Shown here piece after piece: positions 1 to 14,439 of a stretch of 64,000 nucleotides of DNA (positions are counted from its first letter, which is position 1; every line of letters begins with the position of its first letter). The notes beneath the pieces are model-generated. The model worked only from the letters and a program-made list of their open reading frames with translations, was not told the origin of the DNA and ran no database searches. This DNA comes from Chrysoperla carnea. Taxonomy: Eukaryota > Arthropoda > Insecta > Neuroptera > Chrysopidae. The stretch lies in NCBI RefSeq assembly GCF_905475395.1, contig NC_058340.1:59622181-59686180 (forward strand). The letters run 5' to 3'. The position numbers were made by a program, and so were the translations under genes.

Positions 1-1757
1 ATGATAAGTATATGTTTGTAGTGTGCGCATCTATATCTAATAATCAAATCAACTAACCAAAAAAGAATATAAGACGATTAAGTGTGAATGAAATGAATCA
101 TTAAAACGATTCATATCGTCACACAATTTGTTTATGTTAAAATATATACAAGGTGTCCAGAATTGTAAACACTATTACTAAGTATCGAGATGGTTTCAAA
201 ACATATATAATACATGTTGTATATTATACTTCAAAGAAGCAACACTTTTATTATATACACTTGCCATAAAAAATTGTTTCTTTAAATAACATTAAATATT
301 TGCAAAATTTCAAACAGTTGTAGGTATTTCCGCATAAAATGGCCTAATCTACTCCTAATCTAAAACTCATTCGAAAGTTTGTACTTTGTAGTTTTGAAAT
401 ACAGGGTTAAACTTTTTTTTATCGTCATTACTACCGATTTGTTCCAAGATTTAATAGGATGAGAAAAGTTATCTTAAATTTTCTAAGAATTTAAAAGCCA
501 ACACTGGATGCAAAAATTATATGTATTCGAAGGCTTATTCAATTTCATTACTTGATTTCAAAACTTACAACATTAATTTTTAATCAGATGAAAAAGTACC
601 CAATTTTAGGCAGTGCGTAACTTTGCCAAAAATGGTTCCAATACCATTTTTTTCTATTGTGAGATGGGGGGAGTAATATGTAACAATCTGGTGATTCTTA
701 TTTCCTGTTGATCGTCTGGAAGATCAATAAGATCCATGGATACCATCTCAGATATATTACTTTGGTTAGACTAACAACCCATTACTCTCAGAAAGTAGAT
801 TTCATGACGCCAATCAACTTTTTCAACTGCAACCTCTTACAAACTCTTATTATCATATTATCATACGAAGCTTGCAGTAATCACTTTTAGATAAGGCCTT
901 ATATTGCGACCTGTACGTGTTTTACTATAGATACTTTCATAAATAATATTGACTCATAAAACGTATCATGTTTTTTGGTATCAAAAAAGTTACCGAAAAT
1001 TGATTGAAATCCTGTAGATTTGACGCAAGACTATTTATTAAATATATTTTATATTTTGACTTGAAAATAATTGTTATTTTACTCATTAAAACAAATAGTA
1101 CCTATTTCACACTAATATGTTGTGAAAACTGGAATAAATCTAAGTATAATAAAGGTTTAATCTACGTAGGTGTATTCGGTAGATGTTTGAAGACGTAATA
1201 ATTTTGACCTCCATGTAATGTACAGTAGATGGACATCATGGATATCATTTTGTTTTAACTTTCTTATTGATTTATGAAGATATTTCAAGAAAATAATAAA
1301 GCTAGAACATCAAAGTTCATACTAAGAATACATCTACTATCAAAGAAGGAAAACACCCCACTCTTTTACGCAAAAGAAATTTTCTAACGTAGTTCATTTG
1401 TTTTTGTTTTTCATTGGAGGGTATACATAATATGTACACCAAAAAAACAAATCACGGATATTCCTTTAAGACTATCCTAATTTTCAATGTTAATTGTTAT
1501 ATTTGAAAATAATTGTATGTCATTTTTGTACGGTTAACGCTTATACGCAAAATAAAATTCTTCAGTGAATACATTGGATTCGATGACATCAATGCCATTG
1601 TTTGGGTTTGCTTAGTTTCACTTCAAGTCTCGGTAAAGTTCGCGTTTTGTCTGTATGTTTACTAACCAAACTATGAAAGTCGGAACGAAAATCACATCAA
1701 ATACGGTAAGTGGCTCGAACAGAGCACACAAGAAGAAAAAAATAATTTTTAAGATAT

Positions 1758-2240
1758 TGTTAGGCCCTGGACAGCGTTATCCTTAAAAACGTGGCTATAG
1801 CACACTAAATCAATCAAATTATTATTATTAAGTAATGATATTTTAAATAACCTAATTTAAAATATTTATTCATTAAGCTAGTTACTTATGTTAGCAATCA
1901 AAATAATTGAATTGAGGTCTAAGTTTTAATCCAACGACATGGTTTTAATTATATTTTCTTGTCAGCAAAATTAACATTTAATATTTCCATTTTTACGTCA
2001 GAATATGTAATATACTGACCTAGAAATTTTGTATTTAAAGACATTGGAAATTAATTAGATTATACAGTGATTATACAACTTGAACATCAATTCGATTATA
2101 CTGTGATTATTATAAACTAAGTTTTAAAAACTATTAACTTCAAACATCAAGTCAAACAATAAAGTGATATTATCAAACAATAAAAAAGTCGTATTCATTA
2201 ATAAGGATTCATAAGGTCTCTCCTTACTAAATAAAAGACC
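1758..2240 (+). mobile_element. Candidate solo LTR with adjoining primer-binding-like site
   Basis: The block begins TGTTAGGCCCTGGACAG, like the TG start of many LTRs. Just beyond it lies TTTGGTGGCAGCATC, which resembles the sequence after the 5' LTR of some insect Gypsy or BEL elements. Two related AT-rich direct repeats containing GATTATAC-GTGATTAT lie inside (about 2058-2110). No gag or pol reading frame follows, so if this is an LTR element only the LTR and a few bases of leader survive. The 3' boundary is uncertain because a clean CA end was not identified. Confidence 0.28.
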
Positions 2241-3155
2241 TTTGGTGGCAGCATCTTCCCCTGGACCAACCAGGTACACGACAATATATCAAATACAACT
2301 TGTTTAAGACTAGCACCTACTTTTTTGCAAAATATTTTTAGTGAGTAACTTGATGTAAGATGTCTAATGGCAACGATTACTGCACTATATAGTAATCAAC
2401 TTAACCAGTGTTCATTATATTTAGTTCACACTTAGACTGTCTACATAGAGGTTGTGATGAAGTTTTACTAAATTTTTTTCAGTTCAATTTGTTAAGCTCA
2501 TAAAATTTATACAACCATCAGCGTTGGCATTGATGTTTTAATTAGATATTTTAAAATAAATTTAAATAAAATTAAATGTTATGTGTTATTATTTCATGAC
2601 GAATTGAAGAAACTTACAATAAATCACACTATTAATCGGTCAAGAAAAACCAATTTACTATTACCATTGCCATTTTTAAAAAAAGATGGTCATAAAAATG
2701 TCAATATATAATCATGAATCATATTTTTGTTCAAATTTGCATATTATATTGTGTATGATATGCTCATAATTTATGTGAAAATTCAAAATTGGCATGAAAT
2801 TAAAATAATATAATCAAGAATTAGGTAAAGAACAATGAAACTTAAAAGAAAGTAGTTATGAAATATTCGGTATTGTTTCTTTTGAAATAGAATGGTCTAA
2901 TTGTTAAATATTGAATTATATGATACTACCAAAAGTAGCTGTTTGCATTATTCTGCATAGTAAATTTGTATGTTTTTAAATTAAAAAATTTACAGAAATA
3001 AAAAAAAAAAAATATTCTTATTGTGGTACTAAAACGCGCAGGCACAAATATTTATGTTTGTGATTCTAGTTTTTTGGTACATATGTCTCCTCAAAAATTT
3101 TCCTTATTCTCGTTCATACAATAAAATATATCAAGAAAGTATTGGTATATAAATA

Positions 3156-3603
3156 ACTAGCTGTTACCCGCCCGCTTTGCTGGGCAACATCCCCACTTCC
3201 ACCCCTCCCTCCACATTTCCTTGCGTTGGATAACAGTTTTGTAATGTACACGTCATGCTCTTTTATTTGATACCCCACTTAGGTATATTTGTAAATATTC
3301 GATATTTCCTTCCCACTTTCTCGCTACACCTTTCTACCCTCCGCAGGTTAAAAAAATTTTTTAATGTAATTTAAAACATTCTGACCAAGTTTTGAACTAT
3401 TAAAAGCCATAATTGAAAAATATGAATTTTTTATTCATGTACACCCCCGCAACCCCCCCTTGTGGGTGGAATTTCGTAAAATCCGTTCTTAGCTGACCTC
3501 TACTTGGCAAAAGGAATATTCCTCCCAAATTTCAAGTCTCTAGGTCTTATAGTTCCAGAGATATCGTGATGAGTGACTATCTATCTATCTATCTATATCT
3601 ATA
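3156..3603 (+). repeat. Dispersed repeat, ACTAGCTG...ATATAGA family, copy 1
   Basis: Starts ACTAGCTGTTACCCGCCCGC and ends in a tetranucleotide run (CTAT)n followed by ATCTATAG. It is C-rich against the AT-rich surroundings. It shares its start, an internal block (CCTTGCGT, GTAATGTACA, CATGCTCTTTT, GATACC-CACTT, GGTATATTTG) and the ATATAGA-type end with 50890-51303. This arrangement (fixed start, microsatellite end) is common for RTE-like LINE 3' ends or SINEs of insects. No coding part remains. Confidence 0.6.
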
Positions 3604-3670
3604 GAAAGTCTCCTATATATTTATAGATTAATCAGTGATCCAATAAAAAAAATCATTTATAGAACTATTT

Positions 3671-4020
3671 TACTTGAGGCAGCACGAGCGCCATGACAAG
3701 TTCAGACTTGGGGAAGAATTTCATGAACGTAGACGAAAAATAATAATACAATTTTTCAATATCTGCCTTTTCAATTTTCGATATTTTGAAAATTACTCCA
3801 GATATCGAAAATTTTTTGTCATATTATAAATTTTTTGTTTTCAATAATATATTAAGATTTTCCACCAACTAGTTTTGGAGAAATCTATTAAAACATTATG
3901 CATCTACCGTTTCCCCATAAAACCAATGTTTAAATATGCCTATACTTTTGAAGTCATTTATTTATTTAAATAATCGGGAACCCCCTCCCCCCTAAAATTT
4001 TCAGAATTTATTTAGACTTA
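3671..4020 (+). repeat. Degraded relative of the TTAA/GGTAGTAC foldback family
   Basis: Contains AGCACGAGCGCCATGACAAG, close to the left end of the element at 50683, then the shared internal block CGATATTTTGAAAATTACTCCAGATATCGAAAA. The following stretch (3850-3960: ACTAGTTTTGGAGAAATCTAT, CTACCGTTT...ATAAAACCAATG) is the inverted counterpart of 43620-43710. No intact right end was seen. Confidence 0.45.
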
Positions 4021-5014
4021 GTTCAACTTCATATAAAAAAAAAATCAAACCTTTTATCCAAAATTTTTGCTCGTATATCCTTAAAGTTGTTTGCGTGCTA
4101 TGGGCTTAGTGTTAGAAAATGCTAAATTTTTGTATACTTCTTAAAAATATTATAATACCATTACCATTAAAATTTGAAGTACCTATTCTATTAGTGCTTC
4201 TTTTATCTAAAATTCGATCTCAATTATAAGAGAAAACTAACAATTAAATGGACGGTGAATTTTATCGACTAATAATAAATAATATGCTGTAAGGTGAACG
4301 CTTAAACACTCATCAACTGAGAACATCAAAATCAAGGGAAATGGTGTTAAGTAAATACTATATTAAAATTGATTCTTTTGAGTTCTGAGTTCAAGAAAAC
4401 TTTCAACCCTTCCGTAAATTATTCTAATTACGCCGCCCTAGCATGTTATTACTTTTTACACTTTGTGATAATTTCAAATCATAATGTATAATATAATATT
4501 ACATGTAATTAATTTCTGTAAAAAATATGTAATCCATCAAATATTTATTATGGATATATCAAATCACCACTTAAAAATAATAGTTAATATGCAAACCTAA
4601 TTTCTATACGGGATTTAATCATAAAATGTGAATATTTGATTACTTTGCACTTGAAATTTGTGAACTAATCAGTTTTCACAATATTATTATGTACTTAAAA
4701 TATTGTTGGTACTCTTTATTAAACAGTATATTAATCATATGTTTTCATATACTTTTTTATTTTATATGGTGCTTATTATATTTTATAGATAAATTCGAAC
4801 ACTTCATATATTAAAATGTGGACAAAGTGACAAACCTTAAACTTAACTGTAATACAGTTGAATTCAATTTTTGCACAAAAAATATTAATTTTTTTTTTAA
4901 TGAGGAACAACGCTCTAATTTAAAATTTTCTTCTATCTGTAACGAAGTTGGAAGTACATTTAACTGATTTATTATTAGTGGTTGTTTACTATACACATGT
5001 ATACGATTTTTATT

Positions 5015-5190
5015 TACTGTCGAAGTCTCTCGATTATAATTGACGTTTTATATAAGATACAAATGGCGTAAACTATATATAGACAAATATCTTGTCGAGT
5101 TAATCTGAATTAAAGAGAATTGGCAAAAAATATAATCGCACCAGGAGTCGATTCCGGACCTCTTAGATTCAGTCCAAGCGTAAACAAAAT
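5015..5190 (-). repeat. tRNA-derived SINE, copy 1 (minus orientation)
   Basis: Aligns by eye with 53155-53330: CTCTCGATTATAATTGACG, GTAAACTATA...GACAAATATCTTGTC, then GGAGTCGATTCCGGACCTCTTAGATTCA. On the minus strand the last block reads like a tRNA T-arm region (B-box-like GGAATCGACTCC). The body lies at lower coordinates, so the tRNA-like head faces right. It is decayed and not expected to be a functional tRNA. Confidence 0.5.
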
Positions 5191-6399
5191 ACATCCTTCG
5201 TTTATAATGAACTATCTATACTAATGAATATTATTAATTCATGTAGAAATTTGTTTATTAAATATTAATGTAAACAAAATGATTGATAATAAAAAGTAAT
5301 TACCAATTTATAGAAATATTATACAGTAGCTATTGCATTTTTTTGTAATGTTTATCAATTATTATCAGTTATTTAATATGTAGGTGTACTCTTAAATTTA
5401 TTTAAAATTTAATATTTCTACTAAACGTTGCATACTGTAACCACCAATATGTCTTTGCGCTTAAAGAAAACAAATCTTAATAAACTGTTTTATAGAGAGT
5501 AGGTCTATTTTTTTTTTTACGATTCCGTCAACATCATTTAACTACACATGATTTTGTTACCAACAAAGTTTTGACACCTTAAAAGTGCCTAATATTTGAG
5601 ATGCTGAATACATTGACGCTTAAAAAATAAAATTAATCTGTTAAAAATTAATAATTTCATATACAATTTTTTATATAAAAAATGTTTCAGATTCATCCAT
5701 AATGAAGCCAATTTCATGCGAATTTTCTGGAAGATAATTCATATTGATTTTGCAAAAGTTTTCAAATAGTTTATTGAAAATTGCCATAGCCAAAATTTAC
5801 AATGTACATCATGGTCAAAGCTGAAATTTACAAAGTTTGCTCTTGTTTATCGTTGTTGTTATTTAACAAATAACAAATTTTATTATTGAAATATTTTCTG
5901 TAACTTTGGTGACCCTAATACTTGTACAAATATAAAGGTTAGGTACTACTAAATAATAACATGATGAGTTTATCATAGGATCAAATCTGTCCCCTATAAT
6001 ATATCCGGTCACTTGTTTCTGACACGGAGTAATATTTACATAAATAACACGCAATGTAATGAAATATTTATTGAATAATTATTATGAATATTAATTAGCG
6101 ATACTAAAGCAAAAATAGTTTTAAAGATTAGTAAATTATAAAAACTTTAGTTTTTTCTATGTCTAACAATTTAGTTTTGGTGTTCTGGGTGGTATATACT
6201 ACGCAAATTAACATGCGTCCTTTTACGAAGAGTGGGACGGGCGTGTTTTTAAACTAGATTAATAAATTAAAGTTAATAATTTTTGATAAAATTGGGGTAG
6301 AACTTATTTAATGATTTCGTAAAAATATTTCTCAAGTTTTGTGATAAGATACCTATTCCTAAAAAAGTGCATGTCTCGTTTGCACTACATTTCCGTCGC

Positions 6400-6485
6400 T
6401 CTTGAAAGTGGCAGATTTGGTGGTGATGACACACTATGCAAAATTTCAAATCGATAATCCTTTAAATAACGAAAATATTTTGAAA
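6400..6485 (-). repeat. Fragment of the CAGTGTGTCGC foldback family
   Basis: The sequence TATGCAAAATTTCAAATCGAT, followed by ATAACGAAAATAT, matches the right arm of the elements at 12799-13828 and 44793-45639. The terminal inverted repeat is missing, so this is a relic. Confidence 0.4.
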
Positions 6486-9400
6486 TGCTGCTCCTAATCG
6501 CTAAGACCAATGCCTTCATCCACAATTGGCTCTTGATACAGCACAAACCTACTGTCTTAGAAACTATGCAGTAAAATATTAGTTTAAATGTTAGGAATGG
6601 TTTGTATGATAATTTATAAACCTAAATATTCCTTTGTTTGAAGTTTTTTTACAAAAAAAATTATTTTTGAAACAATAATCCACACGAGCTACTTTGAATT
6701 ATATATTGAGCTATTTATAATTTTATTTTTTATCTAAATTCATGCATCAAAAACAATTGAATTACTGTATGGTATTTCATATAATTTTTTTTTTTTTAAA
6801 TCAACACAGATCAGTATTGTCCACAATTTCTACAACGACTTTAATCGGATCACTTATCGATTAGAACTAAATATTAATGAAGTAGTGCTTAATATTTATA
6901 CCTAAATTTTTGCAAAACAAATATGTGAATATTATACAATAATTATGTATGTCAATTTTCAGCGTATCTTCGTGATGCATGATATTTTCCAGTAATCCAA
7001 ATATCTGATAAGAAATATTTCTTTTAAAAAATATTATAAATTCTTTCTGGTTTATAATGAAGTTATTAAAAACACATTTAATTTTTAGTGTAAACGTATC
7101 GATTTGTAATTAAGTTCGGTAATATATATACTATAAAGGAATTATGACTACCTACCTTTAATTATAAAGGCATTAAAAATTAAGAGAGTGTATGCATCAT
7201 TTTTAGAGGATACATAAGTTATAGAACTTAAATCATTAATAAAAGAAGTTGTTAAATAAAAGATGTAAAATTCATTTTTACTGTTTATTAGGATTATACT
7301 ATAATAAAGGAACTTTACTTAAATCTTAGGAAACTGGCTATACTGTGATTTTTCCCCCATTCCTGCAATTAATTCTGGATTCAATGCACAAAATACCTCG
7401 TTGAATTTTTGAATCCATCAAACATGCCAGTATAATAAATTTGGTGGAAGCGTTATATATAAAATTGGATCAAATTGGGTTTATACACTTTTAATCTGAA
7501 ATAAAAGCAAAACGGTATGAGATACCAATATGATTCTTTTTTTAGTTTTAGACATTGGATCAAGGAATTTTTATTTAATAATTTCAATTTCAAAAAAAAA
7601 CTAAGAACTGTTTTCTTTACTAAAAATACGGTTCATTTGCACTTCTAGATCAATAACCACACCAAACTGCCAATTTTTGTGGATGCAAATATCAACTGCA
7701 ATCTTAACTCCAAATCGAAAAATGGACGATTTATATTTTCATGAATTAATGGATCTGCTTGAACTGTGTTAGCATATGTTTATGAATCGAACATTCTCAA
7801 AATTTAATTTTGTCTGTTATGGAGTATTAAAAGTATGCAATTCTACTGTAACAATAAAGCTATAGGATATATATTTATATAATCATAAATTCGTAATTCG
7901 AGAAAAAATGGAAGAAATTCTTAAAAGTTCTACAGTAGAAAGCTGTCCTTACAAATAACCTTTAAAAATTACGTAAAGAATATCACAAAAAAAATAATTA
8001 CTGAATGTCCCTTTCTAGCTTAAAGAGGTGGTAGGGCTTTTGTGCTGTAGTTTTCTTTACCTAAACAAACCAACAACAAATGGGCAGGTTTTGAATAGGT
8101 CTCGAATATAATTATTAATTCTAGCTACCAAATAAGTTTCAATACGTACCCATAATCGGTACGAAAAAGTATTTTAAAATAAAACATATTGTCAGTTCCC
8201 ATAACAAAACAATTTTCGTTTAGTGTGTAGCATGACTATGAAAAATTTCCGCTAGTATCTACATAGTGTACATGATGAGCAACGCCTACTAGCGCCATCA
8301 TCGTCATTATCTATAAGCGTTCATCAGAAAATGGCCGACACATAACAAACATTGCACATAACTCGATATTTAAAGTATTAAAAAAAATGTCATATTTACA
8401 TTTAGTTGACGTTATTAACATCAACTATGTATTGGGTGTATCAGGGTGTCTATCTATTCACAAATTATATCAGTGCTAGGTTTTATGTCCCCAATTTTTG
8501 TTTTACAGATTTTGAGCTAGCGCCAAAATATATCGGAATTTTTAAATAACTTGTGCATTAATTATTAATTTTCGATCAAAATTTTAGAATAACTGTACTA
8601 TAATATAAAACAATGAAATAAAATTTGAAACCAACCAAACGTAGGTTTTGTTTCATCAAGTATTAGGCTTCAATTTCTTTAATTTTAGTACCATCAAACA
8701 ATTCAAAACCACCGAAATTGGCAATGATTTAAAAAAATTAAATTTCATGTAATAATTTTTACTATAGAAAAAAAATCCAAAAAGGTCCATTTCAAAAGTC
8801 TTAAAATTTTTTAAAAACCGCTACAATACATTTAGTATAAGGCCCTTTACTTTTGTTTAAAGTGTTGATGTTTCTTTAAATATTTGCTAAATGTATTTTA
8901 ACATTGTGTAATAATCAAAGTTTTATTTTTATTTAAAAATCAACGAAATTTGGTACTTTCTTTACAACATTAAAGCTACTCAAGCAACATACAAACAATA
9001 TTAGTATAATTTGTTAGTTAAGATATCAAATAACTATAAGAATAAAGTAAAATTTTCCTATCTCTGTAAGGATTTAATTTAATTCATGTTAAAATGTGGC
9101 ATATATTAATTATAACTTTAACTCCTTATATTAATAATTTCATAAATAAAAAATACAATAATTTTCTATTTCTGACTCAAAAAACTGATTTTTTATCAAG
9201 AATATTATTGATAAAAACTGAACTTTTTAAGACGTTAACGGGAAAGCCTGTTAGATGGGTGTCCTGAAGCACTTGATAGTTTAAATAGAATATATTCATA
9301 GACATACATTTAGTACTAGTTTTTTATTGCAAAATATCGTTAAAATGTTATCAATTTCAAATCAATTCTACATTTAATATATTACAATTTTACTTTATGT

Positions 9401-10075
9401 GACTTAAAATGTTATCCTAGATCATTAAAAATTGTTTTAAATTTATTACATTTTATTTCTTTTTATGTTTTCCAATTTAATTACCTTTTGAAACTATCAT
9501 AGCTCAAGAATTTGTTGTATATTATCGTGGTTTTAGCTTATTCTATTATACCGAAAGTAATGTTTCTGGAAAATAAAAAAACTTTTAAAATCAGTAGTCA
9601 ACAGTGAATAACAGTTATTTATTTTAATGAAAAATTTAAATTCTATAATTTTTATTTAAAACATTTTTTTTCACTTGCTTCAGTTGAGGTACTCTAAATT
9701 TTCGCCTATCTTCCACCATAATGTTGAGAACAGCTGGAAGTTTTGCGTAAAGTTTTTAATTCTAATTTTTAAATTAATTTAGGGTCTTCTTATCCTAATC
9801 CAAGCTAACCTTCGATTGGAATAGCAACGTAGAATTTCAAAATCTTATTTATCATTATAAACAAATTTTGTATAAATTAGATTGAATCTCTTGAGAATGA
9901 ACGCAAGTTCGAAAAATTTTGAGATCAAATAAAAAAACTTGTAGTCATACACCAAAAATAAAATTATTTTTTATTATTTTAATTATTTATTATGATATAG
10001 TATGTACTGCCAAAAACCTAATATAAATTCAATTAATCTCATTTATCATTCTTTAAAAGTATCAATACTTAAACT

Positions 10076-10395
10076 TTAACTGGAATATTCCAACCAGATC
10101 AAATAAAGCTTCCATCTATCCTCATTCAAAATGAATGAAACATTTTGAACTGAAATTGAAGCCTTTAATAGGTTGTTAAAATATAAAGTCATGACAATGA
10201 AAAGTACTAATAATACTAAAAAATGCTTTGATTTGCTAAAGGGAGATGACCAACCTTTGAACGCAATCATTGATTGCTTATAACTTCTTCGTTTTTTAAT
10301 CAATTTTAATTTCACTTTCAAATTTTGTCATAGTATCAAGTCTAGTTTTAATGGGTTATAATGGAAAATTCGACATTAGGCTTATCCTCTATTTT
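10076..10395 (+). repeat. AATAGGGGAT family repeat, partial copy
   Basis: Shares CAACCTTTGAACGCAATC, GATTGCTTATAACTTCTTCG, TTTTTTAATCAATTTTAAT and GTCTAGTTTTA with 34239-34595 and 55510-55828. The right end (GACATTAGGCTTATCCTCTATT) is a degenerate form of the terminal inverted repeat of the 34239 copy. The left boundary is not defined. Confidence 0.5.
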
Positions 10396-11368
10396 AGAAC
10401 GAAAATTAAAAAAGATGTTTGTAATACAAGCGTGAGTTGGATATAATAACCATGTCTATGACCATAAAGTCACGTTAATAATAAGGGTGTCAAATTTTTC
10501 ACGAATTCAACTTTATCATCTATTGCATAAATATAAAACAATATACATTGTCTATATATAATAACGCCCATTAAATAAAAAAAAAAATAGTATGTTTCTT
10601 TATTAAACAAACATTACTATTGCGCCAACACCAACACTTGTATTTCACACGTAAACTAATGTTTAACCTCTATATTATTCACCACAACGTGTGCATACAT
10701 TAATACCTCCAGCTCTACCACCCATTTCTAAACATGAACATGATAGAATATTATGGTACAGAAAAAAGTTTTAAACACCTATTATATAATATTTGTTTAA
10801 AAAAAAGTATATAAATAAATAAAAAATTCTGGGCAACTTATGAATTAATGACTCGTTTTTTATTGCGTATTTTCAAACTACGTTATAGTAGCAGATATTC
10901 TACTGTCTTTTTTTTACGTTTGAACTCATCCCCATAAGATTAGCATCAACAAACAGTAATAAGGTATATTATAGTAATTTCTACCCGACATACTTAAGAA
11001 TGATATATTAGTTTCGATGTATAATTTAAAGTTCTAATTACGTAGTAGTGCATTCAAGTCTCTCAATAGTTAACCATAATAAAGCAGATAAAAATTAAGA
11101 GCTTTGTTCGTTTAAGCATGTATGAGCATTACAACAGTCATTGATTTAAAAGCTCAAAATTTTTTTATAAGTAGACTACTTTTACTCAATGCAAATTTTT
11201 ATGAAAAATATCATTGAAAATCGATACAAAATACATTTTTTTGATAATTTTCAATTGGAACGAATGAAAACAAATTAAAAATAAAAAATAAAAAAACTTT
11301 TTAATAGATATTAAACATATTAGCAATAACATAGAAAAGAAAAAAATACGAGTGTCTCCATTCATATA

Positions 11369-11681
11369 AAGGATGTATGAGCAGGGTAGATTTAAGGTTG
11401 AAATTATTTTTATTTTATTTTCAACTTTGATGATGAATTTTAGTATATCTTTATGAATGTGTACGAAAAATAAAAATAAATTTTTCAATACCTTGGTTTA
11501 CTAAATATCGAAAGCTGAATAATTAAACAATATTTTCAATTTTCGATATTTTGAAAAATACGCCAGATATCGAAAAATTTTATTATTACTTTTCATCTTA
11601 TATCGTCAAGTTATAACATAATTCACAATCAAAATATCAGTTTTTTAAATTTGTGCCCCCACTACCGTGCTCATACATCTT
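11369..11681. mobile_element. Foldback MITE with GATGTATGAGCA ends
   Basis: The left end reads GATGTATGAGCAGGGTAG and the right end, on the minus strand, reads GATGTATGAGCACGGTAG. The arms continue to pair inside (TTTTCAACTTTGATGATGAATTTTA against its reverse complement near 11600-11640; CGATATTTTGAAAA near the centre). The internal arm sequence is shared with 43800-44127 and 50683-50872. TTAA follows the right end, but the left flank is only ATAA, so the target duplication is imperfect. No coding capacity. Confidence 0.6.
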
Positions 11682-12798
11682 TAAGGCAATTTTAAATAAG
11701 CCTTGAGTTTTGATTGAGTTTTTGTATGAAGTTGGACTAAGCCTACACCAATTCTCAAAAGTTTAGGGTGGGGTACATAAGCTCAAAGCAAAGACTCACT
11801 TGGGCTTTTTTCCTCCACTTATTATTTATGCCAAGTTACTGCAGCTCGTCTTTATCTTTCTGTACTTCTTTGTTAAACTTAAAACAAGTCCCTATTTTTT
11901 CGCTGGACGCTGAATCCGATGTCAAAAAAACTCCTGAGAGTACCTGAGGACCTCGGCAACTTGATTTCAAAAGCAGACCTTTAAAAAAAATTTATTTTCA
12001 AATCATTATTTATACTATGTTATTTGTGCAAAAAATGTACGAAAATGCATTTTTTAAAACACAAACGAGCGAAATTATCTGCCGATAATCTGCAATGTTT
12101 ATAAAGTTTATAAATATCTTCTAACATCTAGTTAACAAAACCGCATCTCGCTCCATCTTACTTTAGAAATTTTAGAGATAAAAAACTAAATTTCCTCGTC
12201 TAACAATGAGAAAACGCTAAAGAGTAATCAATTTTAAATTTCGCGGGTTAAAAACTTACATCATTAATAAATAGTAAAATATAAAAGTACGAGATCGTTT
12301 AGATCACCCCTTCTCGTTGACCATATACACAGGTCGAATCGAACTAAATGTTTAATGGTAGTTTATAGCTTGTAGTGGTGTATAGTAACACAACCAACTT
12401 GAGATTGTTACAATTGATAAGATAATATTTTTCCCGTTAATAGTGGCCGTGATGGATTTGTAATATTAGATATTATTACTTGATGCCTAATATATTTACT
12501 TAACCATCACTAATATTACTAACGATTCTAACATAACACGCAATTACATTTTGAAAAAAAAGAAATTATTATTATTATTTATTAATTTTTTTATTTTGTC
12601 TTTTTCCTTCTTTTTTTTTTGTCATTTTTATTTATTATGTTCAGTATATTAGGGTCAAAATTATATGTACTTTTTTTTGAATTTGATTCTTATCGCTCTG
12701 TAAGTATTTTCAATGCACACATTTTTTAATGTGTTATTGTCATCTATAAAATATGTATAATTGCTTCTGTTTTGTGGATAACATTATACATACATATA

Positions 12799-13828
12799 CA
12801 GTGTGTCGCATTTAAGATGAAGACACCCTCATATATTCGTCATTTAAACGAGCAATTCTTATATATATATATCTATAAATATATATCAGCAATCTCGGAA
12901 ATGGCTCCAATGATTTTCATGAAAATTGGTATGCAAGAGGTTTTTGGGGAGAATAATCGCTCTAGCTAGGTTTCATTTTTAGAAAATTTCGTTTTATCCG
13001 TGTTTTCAGGAAAAACTGAACCAAACTGTGTATATCGTAATTAACAAAACAAAGTACTTAACCGCGACATTCAAATTGGTATTTGTGTGGAGAAATTTTA
13101 AACGGTTCTTATTTGTGTGGAGACATTAGTTATAAAATTTGTATCTTTTTAATTCAAAAAATATAGAGCAAATCGATCATCCAGGTACTTCGTTACTTCA
13201 AGGAAGGTGGGTTTGAAATTTTGCATAGTAATATAGGGTTTTGGATCACATTTTTCAAATAGGGCCTATTCCTAATATTTTGCCTAGCATCATAGGTGGT
13301 TAGAGCTATTGAAATAAACTATGAGAAACGTTGCTAATATATTTTTTACACCTATATACCGATTTTCATGAAAAAATTCGCATTTTTAATTATTTCATTA
13401 TTTTGGTCTTTACTCAAAATTATTTCAAGTTTATCAAAATATTTAAATTGAAAAATAAGCTTTTATAACTAGTGTGCAATGGAATGTAAAAACTGGACAA
13501 ATTGATAATTTAATAGTGTTATGTATTCAAATATTTCAATAAATTTGAGTCAAGAACAAAATATGAAAAAATTAAAAATGCAAATTTTATCATGAAAATT
13601 GGTATACGGGTTTTTTTCGATATCTCTAACCATGCCTGACGCTAGAAAAAATAGTAAGAATCAGCTCTATTTGTTAATTTGTAGTAGACTGAGAATAAAG
13701 TTCTGATTCCGGTTAGGTATCTTAAAAAAGGTGACTCACCACCTTGTATGACTGCGCAAAATTGTAAACCGATATTCCTATAAATAACGAAAATATGAGG
13801 GTGGTTTCATTTTAAATGCGACACACTG
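12799..13828. mobile_element. TA-flanked foldback MITE, CAGTGTGTCGC family, copy 1
   Basis: The left end is CAGTGTGTCGCATTTAAGAT and the right end is its near-perfect inverse, with TA on each side (12797-12798 and 13829-13830). From about 13200 onward it matches the copy at 44793-45639, including a CTAGTGTGCAATGGAATG block at the hairpin centre. The first 400 bp differ from that copy and contain a small internal duplication (TTATTTGTGTGGAGA, twice near 13080-13130). The left arm is therefore rearranged or partly replaced. There is no transposase frame. TA duplication suggests mobilisation by a Tc1/mariner-type transposase. Confidence 0.72.
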
Positions 13829-14439
13829 TATATCATGTCATATAAAATCTATATGATTCTGGTTATTATATTTTACTGTCAGCTTCTTGGACATCATATT
13901 TTAAACGTTTTTATTAGGTTGGATTGAATGTCTGAAACTCCTACAATCCACTCTCAGATCTTATCATGATTTGCACCGTTTTATTACTACAATAATGCAA
14001 AAGTGCAAATCGAACCTTATGTTGAGTTGAAATTCCAGCATGTCATTTGTTGCAAGTAAGGCGATTGTTCATAGGTAACTTATGCAATTATTAAATACAT
14101 GTCAATTCTAATTCTAAGCCTTGTTTCATGCCAATGTGACTACAGGACAGAGATACAAGGCTTTTAGTCAACATAAGACGCTTGATTAGAGTCTGCAGAG
14201 TAGGAGATGGTAGGTAGAGGCCAGCGTTGTAGTCGTAAAATTATAGCAGAAGGTATACGGTATTGAACCGTAAAATTTAGAAGATATGCGCTACAAATAT
14301 ACAGGGATTAATTTGCTCAATTTTCAATAAGTAGGTGGTAAACGCTAGCTTATCAAATTAAATCACAAGGTTATCGTATTAAACCACTGTATACGCTTCA
14401 TTACCATACTGTACCTCCATTTCCGTACACAAGCAAGAT

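Noticed and set aside
3570-3603. Independent tetranucleotide microsatellite
   Set aside because: It is the tail of the dispersed repeat 3156-3603.
10076-10321. Minus-strand ORF of 81 codons with basic and hydrophobic parts
   Set aside because: Lies within a three-copy repeat; the other copies do not keep the frame open.
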